Part shown: piece after piece, positions 12,063 to 22,547 of the stretch
How positions within the stretch are numbered: position 1 is the first letter of the stretch
How the letters are laid out: each line of letters starts with the position of its first letter
Origin: Tigriopus japonicus
Taxonomy: Eukaryota > Arthropoda > Copepoda > Harpacticoida > Harpacticidae
Length of the DNA: 64,000 bases
NCBI GenBank assembly: GCA_010645155.1
Contig: CM021315.1
Coordinates: 4,481,811 to 4,545,810, forward strand
Reading direction: 5' to 3'
Position numbers and translations under genes: made by a program
Notes under the pieces: model-generated
What the model was told of the DNA's origin: nothing
Seen by the model: the letters and a program-made list of their open reading frames with translations, nothing else
Database searches by the model: none

Positions 12063-15000
12063 GTTCGAGCCCAACGCCAAAAAGTGAAAAGAATAAAAGT
12101 CATAACAATCATATTTACCCTGCCCCATATTACGAACCACCCCTCCAACCTTTTGTCCAAAATCTAAAATAGCCATTTTATTTTTAAACACAAAAATGGA
12201 ACGAGCGAGTAACAAATATTTGCCCAACATTTAATAGTATTTTTGAAACAGCAAAGACTTTTAATCAAAAAGGTCACAGAACTGGCAGGATGAGAAAGTA
12301 CGCTATTGCAGGTCTTAACACTTCTTCCAAAAGTTTCATTTTAAGTCTGATCATGAAATCTGTGGTCAAAAAACGCAACCCATAGCATAAAGTCCCCATA
12401 AAAAAGTCATTTTTTGATTGAATTTTTAATTAAAACGAAACTCTGGGATCACTAGAATTGATACTTCAAGTTCGACAAACATAACATAAAAGGTTCAAGT
12501 TGGTCGTGCTTTACTATATCAGCGCAAAAGAAAAAGTCCAATGACCTTACTTGCACGAAAATACACCCTACCACAGACATGATTGTTGAACAATAGTACA
12601 AGGTCTCGGTCATGTCTTTTGACTTTTGGCCCAAGGGGATTCAAGCCTGCAGTTCTCACCTCCAAATCACAATCCCATGTGCATTGAATGAAGGCTATGC
12701 CACGAATCGTGACCAAATCTAGACATCTCCAAAAAGAAACTGACTGACTGCAACAAGGAACAGCTGAATCTGTGACAAAGCATCTGTTTGCGAGAACTCC
12801 GCAATCATTAAATTGAAGGTCGTGGTGAAAACCAGAGGTTATATTAAATAACTTTTCGCTCCACAGCTCTTTCCGAACTTGGTTGTTTTACGAACCCGCA
12901 TTAAGGTGGATAAATCTAAAGCTTTAGGGTAAAAGATCAGTCTTAATTCTAGTGAACCATAGAGGGTGAAACGTGGCCTTTGTTGTAATGAAATTGCATA
13001 TCTTTTTTTGACCATGCTTCCATATTTTTCTCGAACAAATCCGTTCTATGATGCCTGACAACGCCTTGCCATAACCATTTATGTCCTACAAATTGTAATG
13101 TATAGATGTGCAATACCATTAACTGAGAAGGATAAGTTACTCCAAAGAATAAAAATGATGCATTGGGCTTAGAACAAGAAGAAATGGCTCAATATCCTTT
13201 TCCTAACTGTATGTATGCTTGTTTTGATCATGAGATACATGTCTGGGAGAGAATATAATCTAACCTGCTATCCACCAAACTTCATCTCCCAAGGGCATAC
13301 AAATGTTTCTTCTTAACATGATAATAACAGCATTATTCTTGATGTATTTTCTCTATTCAAAAGACCGTCTCACAACATACGGTTTCACATTCTAGCCCTT
13401 ATTCAGCCCTCAATAGAACTCAACAGCATGTTAAATTTAATCTTTCAAAGTCAATCACCCTAATGCAAAACTAACCATCTGGGATGGCATCAAGTTCAAA
13501 TCTATTGTTCAGAGTTAATCTGAGTCTAATGATAATCAATTCTCGTAATAAAACATTTGTTGATCTTGACAAGACGAATTAGCTCCATCTTCATTACCGA
13601 TCTTTTCGGTCTAAGGTGTTCATTTGATCCATCTCGGAACTAAAGCAAAAAATCTTATAAACTCATGAAGGGTAACGTTTTTTCTGCAAGATCTTTCTAA
13701 TGATTGGGTTAGATTAGGTGAACGTGCATCCTTTTAAATAATTTTCTTTTCATATATCTTGCTGAAACAACGGATCATAGAAAAACTAAACAATTGAAAA
13801 AAAACGTGACGTTTTCTAGACTAGAAAATTCACTTGTCAAAAATCGTTGGGTTGGTCAAGGATGACTCAAGCCATGATTACTTTCAAAATACACACTAGG
13901 TCCGATTAGTACAATGGAAATTCAACGGAACAATATATTTGTTGCAAAAACCTGACATTTTAGTACAGTGATCGGACCTAGTGTGTATTTTTGAAATCCG
14001 TCCTGAAGTACAGTGGTTCCTGGGTTGGTACATCCAGCTCTCCGATATTAGAGTTATGTGTAAATGAGGATAAGCCTCGCTTTTGCTGTCAAAAACGGAT
14101 CCTTGGAGTTTGTACTGAGACTGATGAAGTGATGTTTTTTTTTTTGACTGAAATAGGAACATCCTCAACAATTCACCTTCACAACAACGGTTGAATTCAC
14201 AATGAGAAGGTAAATTTAACTTCATTTTGGAGTTTTGAAATTCTAATATCCTTACAATGACTCTTCCAAAATTGTGCGCACGTCTCAAAGTGACGTCAAG
14301 ATGCCTTTCATAAAATCGGCAAATTGTGCTAGACTGAGTTTTGTCTGGAATCTAGATTTCTTTCGAACTCGAGGAAGCTGGAAATTTCACAATGGAATGG
14401 TGAGATCAAATCCCTTCTCTCGTGTCAATTGACGAAACTAGGAAAATAGGACTAAACGCTATTTTTGTATTTCCAAAAAAAGAGCAGAACTTTTACTTTT
14501 GGATTTTTTGGAATAAGGACTATAAAAAGGAGAAGAAGAAAAACACGTGACTTGGATTGAAATTATGTAAGTGGTCTTCAGAACTTTTCATAGAGCCAAC
14601 AACTTCGTACGATAGGAAGGAAAATTGTTCATAAAATTTGTCTTCCTCCATCACATTGCCTTTAGAAATTTTAAGCTTCACACCTTCAAAGCCTATGATA
14701 ATTTCTCCATGAGTTTCACAATGTTTCAGAAAATTATGCATGTTTTTGATTTTGTGGTTACCTGCTTTCGCTTTCAGTCAAGCCACTTTAAGTTTAAATC
14801 TTCGGTCTTGGCAAGAACCTATTCAAAGAAGGACGAAGACGGGCGTCATTATTAAAATGTACAAATTTGATTTGAACTTAAGAATTGCATTCTTCAAACA
14901 GCAAGTCCGGTTGCGTCAAGCTCTTACTGGATTTTTCTTCAATGCTCAGCTTCATCGTATAGGTATGGGTCAAAAGTTATTGGTCTTTAAAACTTGATAA

Positions 15001-15334
15001 AGCGACAGACCGGCGTTGAAGGAAGAACTGGAGAAGGGATTTTTAAGTTTCAAAAATATTTCGTTTGCTTTCAATAAAATAACATCAAAGTCATTGCAAT
15101 AGCATTGGTTTATTGTTAGACTTAGTCAAAGTTGCATAAGCAAGCCAGAGTTAGGGACTCGTTTATGCAAGGAGCGTAACATATGAGGCGAGCAATCGTG
15201 ATTATCAAACGGACAGCTATCTTCACGGCTTGTTCTTTGTATGGGGTCATGGAGTACAAGCACGGATACACATAACTCCAGGATCTTTTGAACAGTGATA
15301 TTTTCCAACCTAATTGAAGTGAAAATCGCCAACT
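12063..15334. other. intergenic region between GPCR and P450
   Basis: No coding region is supported. It holds a short inverted-repeat element (13882-13996) and a TATAAAAAGG sequence at 14521-14530. The latter is about 810 bases before the P450 start and could be a core promoter only if a 5' UTR intron exists. Confidence 0.45.
13882..13996. mobile_element. 115-bp MITE-like inverted-repeat element
   Basis: Arms 13882-13906 and 13971-13996 are near-perfect inverse complements (core ACACTAGGTCCGAT against ATCGGACCTAGTGT). The middle reads CGGAACAATATATTTGTTGC, then AAAAACCTGACATTTTAG. Diverged relatives of this middle occur near 24643-24720 and 26230-26270, so it is a dispersed family. No target duplication is clear. 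A hairpin transcript is an alternative reading, but repetition favours a MITE. Confidence 0.55.
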
Positions 15335-16831
15335 ATGTGGGTGTTGATATTGCTTTTCCTTGGCGCATTTTGTCTATACTACAAGAAGAATTTTGTCCGC
15401 CCTCCCAATTTTCCTCCCGGACCCTTTAACTATCCGATTTTGGGCGGAATTCCCGCTATTGGTCAAAATGTTTTGACGGGAATGAATCGGCTCCAATCTC
15501 AATACGGCAAGATCTTTAGTGTGTACATGGGCACTGATCGAACCGTGGTGATTGCCGACTACGATCTGGCCAAAGAAGCCTTGAACAAAGATGAGTTTTG
15601 CATCCGTCCAGATATCAAGGCTCTTAACGATATTCGTTATCCGGATGAGAATGGCCAAGTTCGTGGGGTCATGTTCTCCAATGGAGACGAATGGCTGGAA
15701 GTGAAAAGATTCGCCCTTCGACATCTCCGAGATTTTGGATTCGGCCGAATTGGAATGGAGGCTCTGATTTTGGAAGAAGTACAACGGTGTGTCAAGTTTT
15801 TCAAGGAGGATGTGGGCAAAGAGGTTTGTCTGAATCTAAAGCTGAACATTCCGATCTTGAACGCGCTTTGGCATATCATTTCCGGGGAGAAATTGGATTA
15901 TAATGACGAGCATCTTTTGGATATCGTGCATAAGGTCGATGTCATGATGACCACCATTGATGTGAGCAGTGTGATAAATCTGTTCCCCTGGCTTAAATAC
16001 ATATGCCCAGAGGCTACTGGATACAGCAAAACGATAAACGCGTACTTGGGCATCCGGAAACTAATCGAGCAACAGTATCACACTCATCTTGAGACGTTTC
16101 AAGAAGGACATATGCGAGATTTCATGGATGTGTATATTCAAGAAATGAAGTCTCAAAACCAGAATTCAAAATCTTACCTCCATGGTCAGAGAGGTTTGGA
16201 AAACATGAACTCTCTTTTGAGTGATTTATTCGTGGCGGGTTCTGATACCACGACCAACACATTAAATTGGACAATTTTCTACCTGGCCAAAGATGTTGCT
16301 AAGCAACGTCGACTTCAAAATGAGATTGACACCGTCATTGGTCAAGATCGTGAACCGAGTTTGCAGGACAAGCCAGACCTTCCATATCTGGAGGCCATTG
16401 TACAAGAAGTCCATCGAATTTCGGCTTTGGGGTATCTAGGGGTCCCTCGAATCACGGGAAAAGATACTCAATTGGGTGGATATGACATACCTAAAGGAAC
16501 ACGTATTTTTACCCACATCTATCACATCATGCATGATAAGGATTATTGGACCAATCCGGACGAATTCATGCCTGAACGATTTCTGGACAAGAACGGCAAG
16601 TTCCAGATGGACGAGCGAAGTATTCCATTTGGCATTGGTAAACGACAATGTCTGGGAAAGACTTTGGCCCAAAATGAGTTATTCCTCTTTATCGCGGGAC
16701 TCTTCCAGACATTTAATTTTAACTTCCCGAAAGACAAACCCGTTCCAAACTTGGAACCGATCCCTGGATTTGTTCTGGCATGTCCTCCCTACAACGTAGT
16801 TATGAGTCTACGTGTAAAACATTCCAAATAG
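15335..16831 (+). CDS. cytochrome P450, CYP2-clan type
   Basis: The 498-residue protein is a microsomal haem-thiolate monooxygenase. Seen: an N-terminal membrane anchor (residues 1-16) and a proline-rich hinge PPNFPPGP (23-30). The C-helix region WLEVKRFALRHLRDFGFG starts at W120, where Lys124 sits in place of the common Arg of WxxxR. The I-helix oxygen-activation motif AGSDTT lies at 301-306, the K-helix ExxR at E358-R361, PERF at 413-416, and the haem loop PFGIGKRQCLG at 431-441 with Cys439 as the axial ligand. The RHLRDFGFG block and the haem loop are typical of arthropod and vertebrate CYP2-clan enzymes. Length is normal and all key motifs are intact. The whole CDS is one exon. The substrate cannot be inferred, and a subfamily name needs an alignment. 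Confidence 0.93.
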   Translation: MWVLILLFLGAFCLYYKKNFVRPPNFPPGPFNYPILGGIPAIGQNVLTGMNRLQSQYGKIFSVYMGTDRTVVIADYDLAKEALNKDEFCIRPDIKALNDIRYPDENGQVRGVMFSNGDEWLEVKRFALRHLRDFGFGRIGMEALILEEVQRCVKFFKEDVGKEVCLNLKLNIPILNALWHIISGEKLDYNDEHLLDIVHKVDVMMTTIDVSSVINLFPWLKYICPEATGYSKTINAYLGIRKLIEQQYHTHLETFQEGHMRDFMDVYIQEMKSQNQNSKSYLHGQRGLENMNSLLSDLFVAGSDTTTNTLNWTIFYLAKDVAKQRRLQNEIDTVIGQDREPSLQDKPDLPYLEAIVQEVHRISALGYLGVPRITGKDTQLGGYDIPKGTRIFTHIYHIMHDKDYWTNPDEFMPERFLDKNGKFQMDERSIPFGIGKRQCLGKTLAQNELFLFIAGLFQTFNFNFPKDKPVPNLEPIPGFVLACPPYNVVMSLRVKHSK

Positions 16832-17054
16832 ATTTTATTTTTCAAGAGCAATCAAGAAGCAGTAAATATTAATGATTGTGCTAAAGGAATACAACTAAAA
16901 CCATGACAATGAAAAGAAAAGGCGTAATTTGTATGATGAAGGCGCAAATCAGTATGATCCCTCTTTTTTAAGTATCAAGTTGGACTTTTTGTGGAGAGTC
17001 GGTGTGGTATCACAGGTAGCAAAAAGCACTGAATATTTACTCGATCACATATAA

Positions 17055-19697
17055 TCATTCAAGAAGAGCCTCGACATTTGGAGGTGGAGTGACACCTCCG
17101 TCCAAAGACGATTCGTTGACCGTGTCCGAATGAGAGTCATTCTCCTTGCCATTCATCGCAGTACTGTGTTCCCGAGGGATCTCTTCTACAAAGTCCTTGG
17201 GTATGAAACCTACTTTAAATTTATCGCACGCTTTCCACCATCCCTGACTGTCTCCGTACTTGTCGATGATTGTCACACGATCTCCGGTCTTCATTGGCAA
17301 CTGGTTTTTCTCGGTTGCAGCCGGTTCAAAATCATATTGTGCTATGGCTTGCGAAAGTTCGCCAACGGGAAATCGGAACAAGGAATCGAGTCCGGTGAAA
17401 CATTCATCCAAAGAGTGAAGAGTGTAGTAAGTGACGAGCTCTACAATAGATCCGAATTTCCGCGTATCGGCCAAGTAGTATTGATACGAAGCTCGACCTT
17501 TGGAATCCAGGGATGTGAAGATCTTCATATGTTTGACATCATCGCCGGTTTTTAAGGACATGGCGTAGCCCGCGGTCTCGCCGTTTTGCAGTCGAATTCG
17601 GGCCAAAAAGGTTCCCGCGGGATAAGGATTGAGCAATTTGTTGGCCTCTTCGCGACCCATTTCACCCACAAACCAAGGATGGTCTTTGATGGTCGTGTTG
17701 ATATAGTCCGGATTGCTCCCATTAGTGATCAACACCGGCGCTGGAATGGCGGGCGGTGGCAATGAAGCCACAGAGATGAGACTACTCTGTCGTCTCAAGG
17801 AGACACTTCGCTCATCGAGTGAGCAATTGCTGAAGCGGTTGTTCATCTTGGATAAAGGCTGCGGCAGAAGCAAAGAAGGCGGGCGGGGCGGAAGTGAGGG
17901 CGGTTGAGATTGGCCACATTTGGTAAGCAAGGCTATGCATTCTTTATGCATGGGTTTCTGGCAATTCTTGCATCGATAGCCCTGGAAAAAGAGCCCTTTG
18001 AGGAGCTTATGGCAATAGCTGCACGATGTGGGCGGGTCAAACGAATGCATAACAGGTAAATGTGTGGATTGGTACATGTGACTGGGATTAGTCTTGTTGT
18101 AAGCCTCCTTCAAAGCCTTCACCCACAAGTTCTTGTCCTCTTCGGTCTTAGCGTACATGGTGAAGGCCGTCAAAAGATCTTTGTGGGCGAGAATAAAGCT
18201 ATGCACCCAACGGGAGTCTCGGCTCATTCGTTTGGTGGGATTGTCTTGCTGTACATGAAATTCCGAGAGATTGAGCGAATCCTTGTACGTGTAGTGATCG
18301 CCACGGGTGGATTTGCACATGAGGATCATTCGGTCGAACACGAAAACAAAGCGAGGCTTCATTTTCCCATTAGCCTCGTGGTTTTGAACCCTGAGATCAC
18401 CGTCTTTGACGAGTCGTCCGTAATCTTTGAGTTCATGTCCATCGGGCATGTTCCAATCGGTGATACTGTTTTGGATGGTTTTGATGATGACCAATTGCTC
18501 CGAGTCTCGTTTGACCTCATTCAGATATTCCGAGACGTCCAACATGGCTTCGTAGGCTTGTTTGATGGTATGAAACTCTTCGTGCGAGCTTGGTGTGTTG
18601 GACATGAGTTCTCGCATTAGCAAATGGTACTTGAGTATTCGTTGCATGGGCACAGCCAAAAGGTCTCGGAGGCGAAACTTTCCCTCATTAGCATTCCGCT
18701 CGCACTTGGCAATCTCATCTCTCACATTCGGATCTTTGTTGAGGAGAGTGTCGAGCAAGTCCATGGCCACGTTCAATTCCGAGCAATACGTTCCGTATTT
18801 CAGAAACCTTTCCTTGAATTCAATGAAGATCTCGCCAATTTTTTTCCGCGATTTTTGTGTGACAGATTCGAGGAGGTCTTGATAGAATGCGGCATGGATC
18901 TCGCCCAATTCTTTGATGTTCATGAAGACCGTCTTCTTATCTGAGTCTTTCATACTCTTTATGTCTTTGATGAAATGCTTTCTCAACATATTGAGTGCAT
19001 TCACATAATTCTGTTCGGTCTCCACGAGCTCTTTGATACAATGATCTCGTTTCTCTTTGGGTTGAAAATCCTTGAGCTCCTTCTGAAGCGGAGCTTGGGC
19101 GTCGGTGTTTTTAAAATAGCATAAATCTTCGTAAATATCTTCCTCCTCTTGTCCTTCTACGAAGTAATGCTGATTGGTTCGTCCAAAGGCTTGCCCTGCT
19201 CCGTGGGGACTGAAGTAATAGTCCTTGTATTGGTTCTCATTGACCATGTCCTCCAGGGTTCGGTAGATCTGTTCCTCATCCTTGGAGGGCTCTTTGTACT
19301 GTTGAGGGAAGCCAGGGATCCCGAGAGCCTTGGCTTTGGGGCAATTCGATAGCTTCGATAATGTATGAAGGACTCGGCCAAAGTCGGAGTAATCGTAGAG
19401 CATTTGGGGCTCAAAAAGATCGGTCTCTTTGAGACCGAAACAAGACATGCACGAGATAAGGAACAGCCGAATGTTCTTGAGACACAAGAACTGAGCCATT
19501 TGCGGGCGGAGGTTGGCATTTCGAATGTCGATCGAGTTTTCGTCGAGCTTTTTTGCTATGTGACACAAGAGAACGCCATCCCGGAGAGTATAAGCCAGTT
19601 TCTCAATCTTGGCATCCGGCCATGTGATCATATGATTCGGAGGAAGCACGTTCAAACGACACAACCAATCCGCACATTGCTTCCAAAGTTCGGCCAT
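17055..19697 (-). CDS. Vav: Vav-type Rho/Rac guanine nucleotide exchange factor
   Basis: The 880-residue multidomain signalling protein activates Rho-family GTPases downstream of tyrosine kinases. In order: calponin homology domain (about 1-118); acidic regulatory segment with tyrosines in EEQIYRTL (Y145) and EEDIYEDL (Y189), the latter matching the autoinhibitory tyrosines of Vav; DH domain (about 214-395); PH (about 422-535); C1 zinc finger (H551, C559, C562, C576, C579, H584, C587, C594); a proline-rich linker (599-615); SH2 (674-775, phosphotyrosine-binding Arg700 in FLARI); and a C-terminal SH3 (783-840). The first SH3 found between C1 and SH2 in vertebrate Vavs is absent, as in insect Vav. 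All of this sits in one uninterrupted exon. An acceptor CTTGTTTCTAG at about 19788 suggests a non-coding upstream exon. Confidence 0.93.
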   Translation of the reverse strand: MAELWKQCADWLCRLNVLPPNHMITWPDAKIEKLAYTLRDGVLLCHIAKKLDENSIDIRNANLRPQMAQFLCLKNIRLFLISCMSCFGLKETDLFEPQMLYDYSDFGRVLHTLSKLSNCPKAKALGIPGFPQQYKEPSKDEEQIYRTLEDMVNENQYKDYYFSPHGAGQAFGRTNQHYFVEGQEEEDIYEDLCYFKNTDAQAPLQKELKDFQPKEKRDHCIKELVETEQNYVNALNMLRKHFIKDIKSMKDSDKKTVFMNIKELGEIHAAFYQDLLESVTQKSRKKIGEIFIEFKERFLKYGTYCSELNVAMDLLDTLLNKDPNVRDEIAKCERNANEGKFRLRDLLAVPMQRILKYHLLMRELMSNTPSSHEEFHTIKQAYEAMLDVSEYLNEVKRDSEQLVIIKTIQNSITDWNMPDGHELKDYGRLVKDGDLRVQNHEANGKMKPRFVFVFDRMILMCKSTRGDHYTYKDSLNLSEFHVQQDNPTKRMSRDSRWVHSFILAHKDLLTAFTMYAKTEEDKNLWVKALKEAYNKTNPSHMYQSTHLPVMHSFDPPTSCSYCHKLLKGLFFQGYRCKNCQKPMHKECIALLTKCGQSQPPSLPPRPPSLLLPQPLSKMNNRFSNCSLDERSVSLRRQSSLISVASLPPPAIPAPVLITNGSNPDYINTTIKDHPWFVGEMGREEANKLLNPYPAGTFLARIRLQNGETAGYAMSLKTGDDVKHMKIFTSLDSKGRASYQYYLADTRKFGSIVELVTYYTLHSLDECFTGLDSLFRFPVGELSQAIAQYDFEPAATEKNQLPMKTGDRVTIIDKYGDSQGWWKACDKFKVGFIPKDFVEEIPREHSTAMNGKENDSHSDTVNESSLDGGVTPPPNVEALLE

Positions 19698-19787
19698 TTT
19701 GAAGAAGCTCTCGACTTTTTGGCTTCGGATGGGTCTTTTCAGAGCATGTTGGTTCCAATCTAGGAGTCGATCCGGTCGAAGATGAGT

Positions 19788-21082
19788 CTAGAAACAAGAG
19801 ATTGTCAACGGGTTACTAATATGAAAGCAAGACAGATAGTGGTTGGATATCTTTAGCACATTCATAGGCAGACACCCACTTTGTTTGGGAAAAGGATTAT
19901 GCATAATTCATGCTGCAATATCTACCTTCCCGGCTTTATTTGCGTAACCTTTCTCAGACGGGAATTCCATGTCACTCCTCATAACATTAACACACAACGG
20001 GGAAAGCGAACACATTGAGATGATAATAGGAGTAGGAATGAGTTGCCAATCGAGACTGGTTGACGAAACGCGTTTCACTTTGGGGGCACATTCATGTCTT
20101 ACAAAGGCTGTTGGTTTGGAGCAAGTCAAACGAACACAGAACCGAAGGACGACAAGTCCGAGAGAGGAAGGAAAGAAAAGATGTGTGATGTCCTGGAAAC
20201 CTTTCCTTCCTCCCGTTTCTCTTTTGGGCTGGCATTTTTCGTCGAGCGCTGCGCCACTTCTTCTTGTTCATTTCCCTTGTTCCGCATAGTTTTAAGGGGC
20301 GCGAGGGTTGCCTTCCTTGCTCGTTCCATCCAAGGGAAATGAGTAGGAATTGGAACACAAGTATTCGAGTTCTACAACAGTTTGGGAATCCCGGGTTTAA
20401 ACTGTTCCAATCTTGATCAATCATCTATTGACTAAATCAATCAGAATTGGAGTGTTTTCCACGTCTTTTCAAGTTGAAGACATGGCGAAAACAAGTTCAA
20501 TGGAAAGCATGTTTTCCTCTTTTCCAAGGGAATTCAGATATTGGAGCATTCATGCATTCTGGCACAAGACAAAACATGCTCCAGCTTCATCCATGTCCTA
20601 TGCAATCCGTGCACATTTCTGGGTGATGGTGTGCAACTAAATTTTCCAAGAATTTGGGGTAGTCTCGTTTCTAACAAAGGCCAGTTGGCTTCATGGGAAG
20701 CTAGCCAGCCTTGCGAGGGCCACTACTTCACTTCTTTCCACGCCTGGACGAGTAACAAGGACGGACTTTGGGAAGGAAACAAGCGACGAAAAGGCCAGCT
20801 CAGGGCCAGGGACGGGTGGAAGCCTTTAAGGACCAAATGGAAATGGACGATTCCGACCATGTATGCAGCCTTGAAGCCGAGGATCTGAGAGGGAGATTGA
20901 ATGAATGGCCCAAAGAGTCGAGCATATTTTGTGGGATTATGATAAAGCTTGAGGGAGCTTCAGTTTCGAGGATGATGTTGATGATGTCACCATGACGAGG
21001 GCGACAAAGAGACGAGGAATAATTTGAAAGATGGATAATGTATTGAAGAATGACTTGACGTTCTTGGATTGCCCTTCACTTG
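19788..21082. other. intergenic between Vav and PAF-acetylhydrolase genes
   Basis: This is the upstream side of the Vav gene and the 3' side of the acetylhydrolase gene, both on the minus strand. It should contain the Vav promoter and a first non-coding exon, but I cannot place them. Open frames here lack domains. Confidence 0.4.
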
Positions 21083-21088
21083 TTTATT
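21083..21088 (-). terminator. polyadenylation signal AATAAA (PAF-acetylhydrolase gene)
   Basis: The minus strand has AATAAA 10 bases after the stop codon of the acetylhydrolase gene, implying a very short 3' UTR. Confidence 0.6.
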
Positions 21089-21098
21089 TGGAACACAC

Positions 21099-22547
21099 TT
21101 ATTCCGAACCGTTTTTTGGCTCCACATCCAAGAATTGCGTCCCGTGAATCAGATGGGTGCGGTTGTCTGCGATTTGTTGGACGAGATTAGGCCTCGTTTC
21201 GTGATCCTGGGTTGAGGTTCGACTAGGAAAACAGTGGCCAAGAAATGCCGTAAACAAATCGAGGCTCAAGACAAGGCCATCCAAAGGCCCGAGGAGGTTC
21301 TTTTCGTCTCTCGCACTCGAATCTCCGTCGGGAGAATAAGCAGGCAACGAGACGGACGATGAAGTGCGAAAGCTAGGCAACCGGAGACTTGAAAGCCATT
21401 CCAGCATTCCTAAGGGATATTTCAAATACGAGCTCGAAAGAACTAAAGGTAGATCGGTGGCAACGTAATGAATGGCCTTCTTGATCGTGATTACATTCGT
21501 GGACGATTGAGAGTTCACAGGCAGAGCTGACGATGACGACGAGGAGGAGGTGATAGAGGAAGAATGATCGGAAAGAGGGCGTTCAAAGTTCCTCATCGTT
21601 TGCAAGTTTCGACGCCACTGGAACTTCTCGTAGTTGATGAAGAAGAGTGGCTTTCCCACCGAAGCCAGATTTGGAGCTTCTTCTCTAATTGGAAACATCC
21701 AGGAATCAAAACAGAACCCAGCTTTGAACAAGTCCCCTTCTTTAGCCATTAAGGCTTTAATGGTTGAGGCTCCGCCAAAAGAATGGCCAGCAATGGCCAC
21801 GCCACTCTCCAAATCGATTCGTTGATGAAGAGAGTCCAAATTGAATGCATTTGTCGGATCAAATGGCTTCTTCACAACACCATCGTGTTTGTATTGGTTG
21901 AGCCTTTGAAGCACATCTAAAACGGTTTGGCATTCTCGAGCCCGGGTGCAAACCTGATCGTGTCTCAGATCGTAATCCTCGCCAACAATCACTCGTGGCA
22001 AAACCCATTCCAGTTGTCCATTCGCTCCTAAAGCTCGAGCAATGCTCGCTGAACCATCATGATGTTCCACGGCAGCCACCAAATAGCCCTTCGAAGCCAT
22101 TTCCGAGCAAACCATCGAGTAAGTGGTTCGACATCCACCGTTCCCATGAGAAAACACGATCAAAGGCAATTTCTCGAGACGACCTTCTCCTTCATCTCGA
22201 CTTAAGAGAGAACCATTTTCAATGTTGGGCAAATAGGGATCCCAAGCTAGCCATTGGAACATCTGGCCTAAAAATGCGGGAAGTTGTCGCGAATACTTAA
22301 AACTCAAGTAAGCCGTGGCGTACTCGGGTTCTGGCAACCATCGAGTCCATTTTTGATGATTGTCCTGGAGCATCTGGAGTTTGGCCTGAGGACTCGGGTG
22401 AAACTGATGAGGGTAATAGAGTCTGAAGAAGACCTGAGGGGTGGCTAGATCCACCGAACCAACGGAATAAGGTCCTGAACTCACGGGGAAATGGCAACGG
22501 TCTCGAAAATAGGACAAAGCCATCAAGCGATGAGCGGTTGTGGCCAT
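21099..22547 (-). CDS. platelet-activating factor acetylhydrolase (group VII/VIII PLA2-like)
   Basis: The 482-residue serine esterase removes short or oxidised acyl groups from PAF-like phospholipids. I place the start at the ATG at 22547, which has a good context (AAAATGGCC); the frame extends upstream only through a TTG. Seen: LIVFSHGNGG (about 129-138, oxyanion side); the nucleophile elbow GHSFGG with Ser256; CFDSWMFPI with the probable catalytic Asp281; and ITIKKAIHYVATD with the probable catalytic His360, aligning with the conserved IxHxxxxD block. There is no signal peptide, which suggests the intracellular PAFAH2 type rather than the plasma form. A Ser-rich insert (about 326-350, with a run of eight Ser) lengthens the Asp-to-His spacing compared with the vertebrate enzymes. 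The CDS is one exon. Confidence 0.9.
   Translation of the reverse strand: MATTAHRLMALSYFRDRCHFPVSSGPYSVGSVDLATPQVFFRLYYPHQFHPSPQAKLQMLQDNHQKWTRWLPEPEYATAYLSFKYSRQLPAFLGQMFQWLAWDPYLPNIENGSLLSRDEGEGRLEKLPLIVFSHGNGGCRTTYSMVCSEMASKGYLVAAVEHHDGSASIARALGANGQLEWVLPRVIVGEDYDLRHDQVCTRARECQTVLDVLQRLNQYKHDGVVKKPFDPTNAFNLDSLHQRIDLESGVAIAGHSFGGASTIKALMAKEGDLFKAGFCFDSWMFPIREEAPNLASVGKPLFFINYEKFQWRRNLQTMRNFERPLSDHSSSITSSSSSSSALPVNSQSSTNVITIKKAIHYVATDLPLVLSSSYLKYPLGMLEWLSSLRLPSFRTSSSVSLPAYSPDGDSSARDEKNLLGPLDGLVLSLDLFTAFLGHCFPSRTSTQDHETRPNLVQQIADNRTHLIHGTQFLDVEPKNGSE

Noticed and set aside
14521..14530. TATAAAAAGG as the P450 core promoter
   Set aside because: About 810 bases from the ATG with no visible intron in between; kept only as a note in the intergenic entry.
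18060..18620. 186-codon plus-strand frame inside the Vav gene
   Set aside because: Antisense shadow of the Vav DH/PH coding exon.
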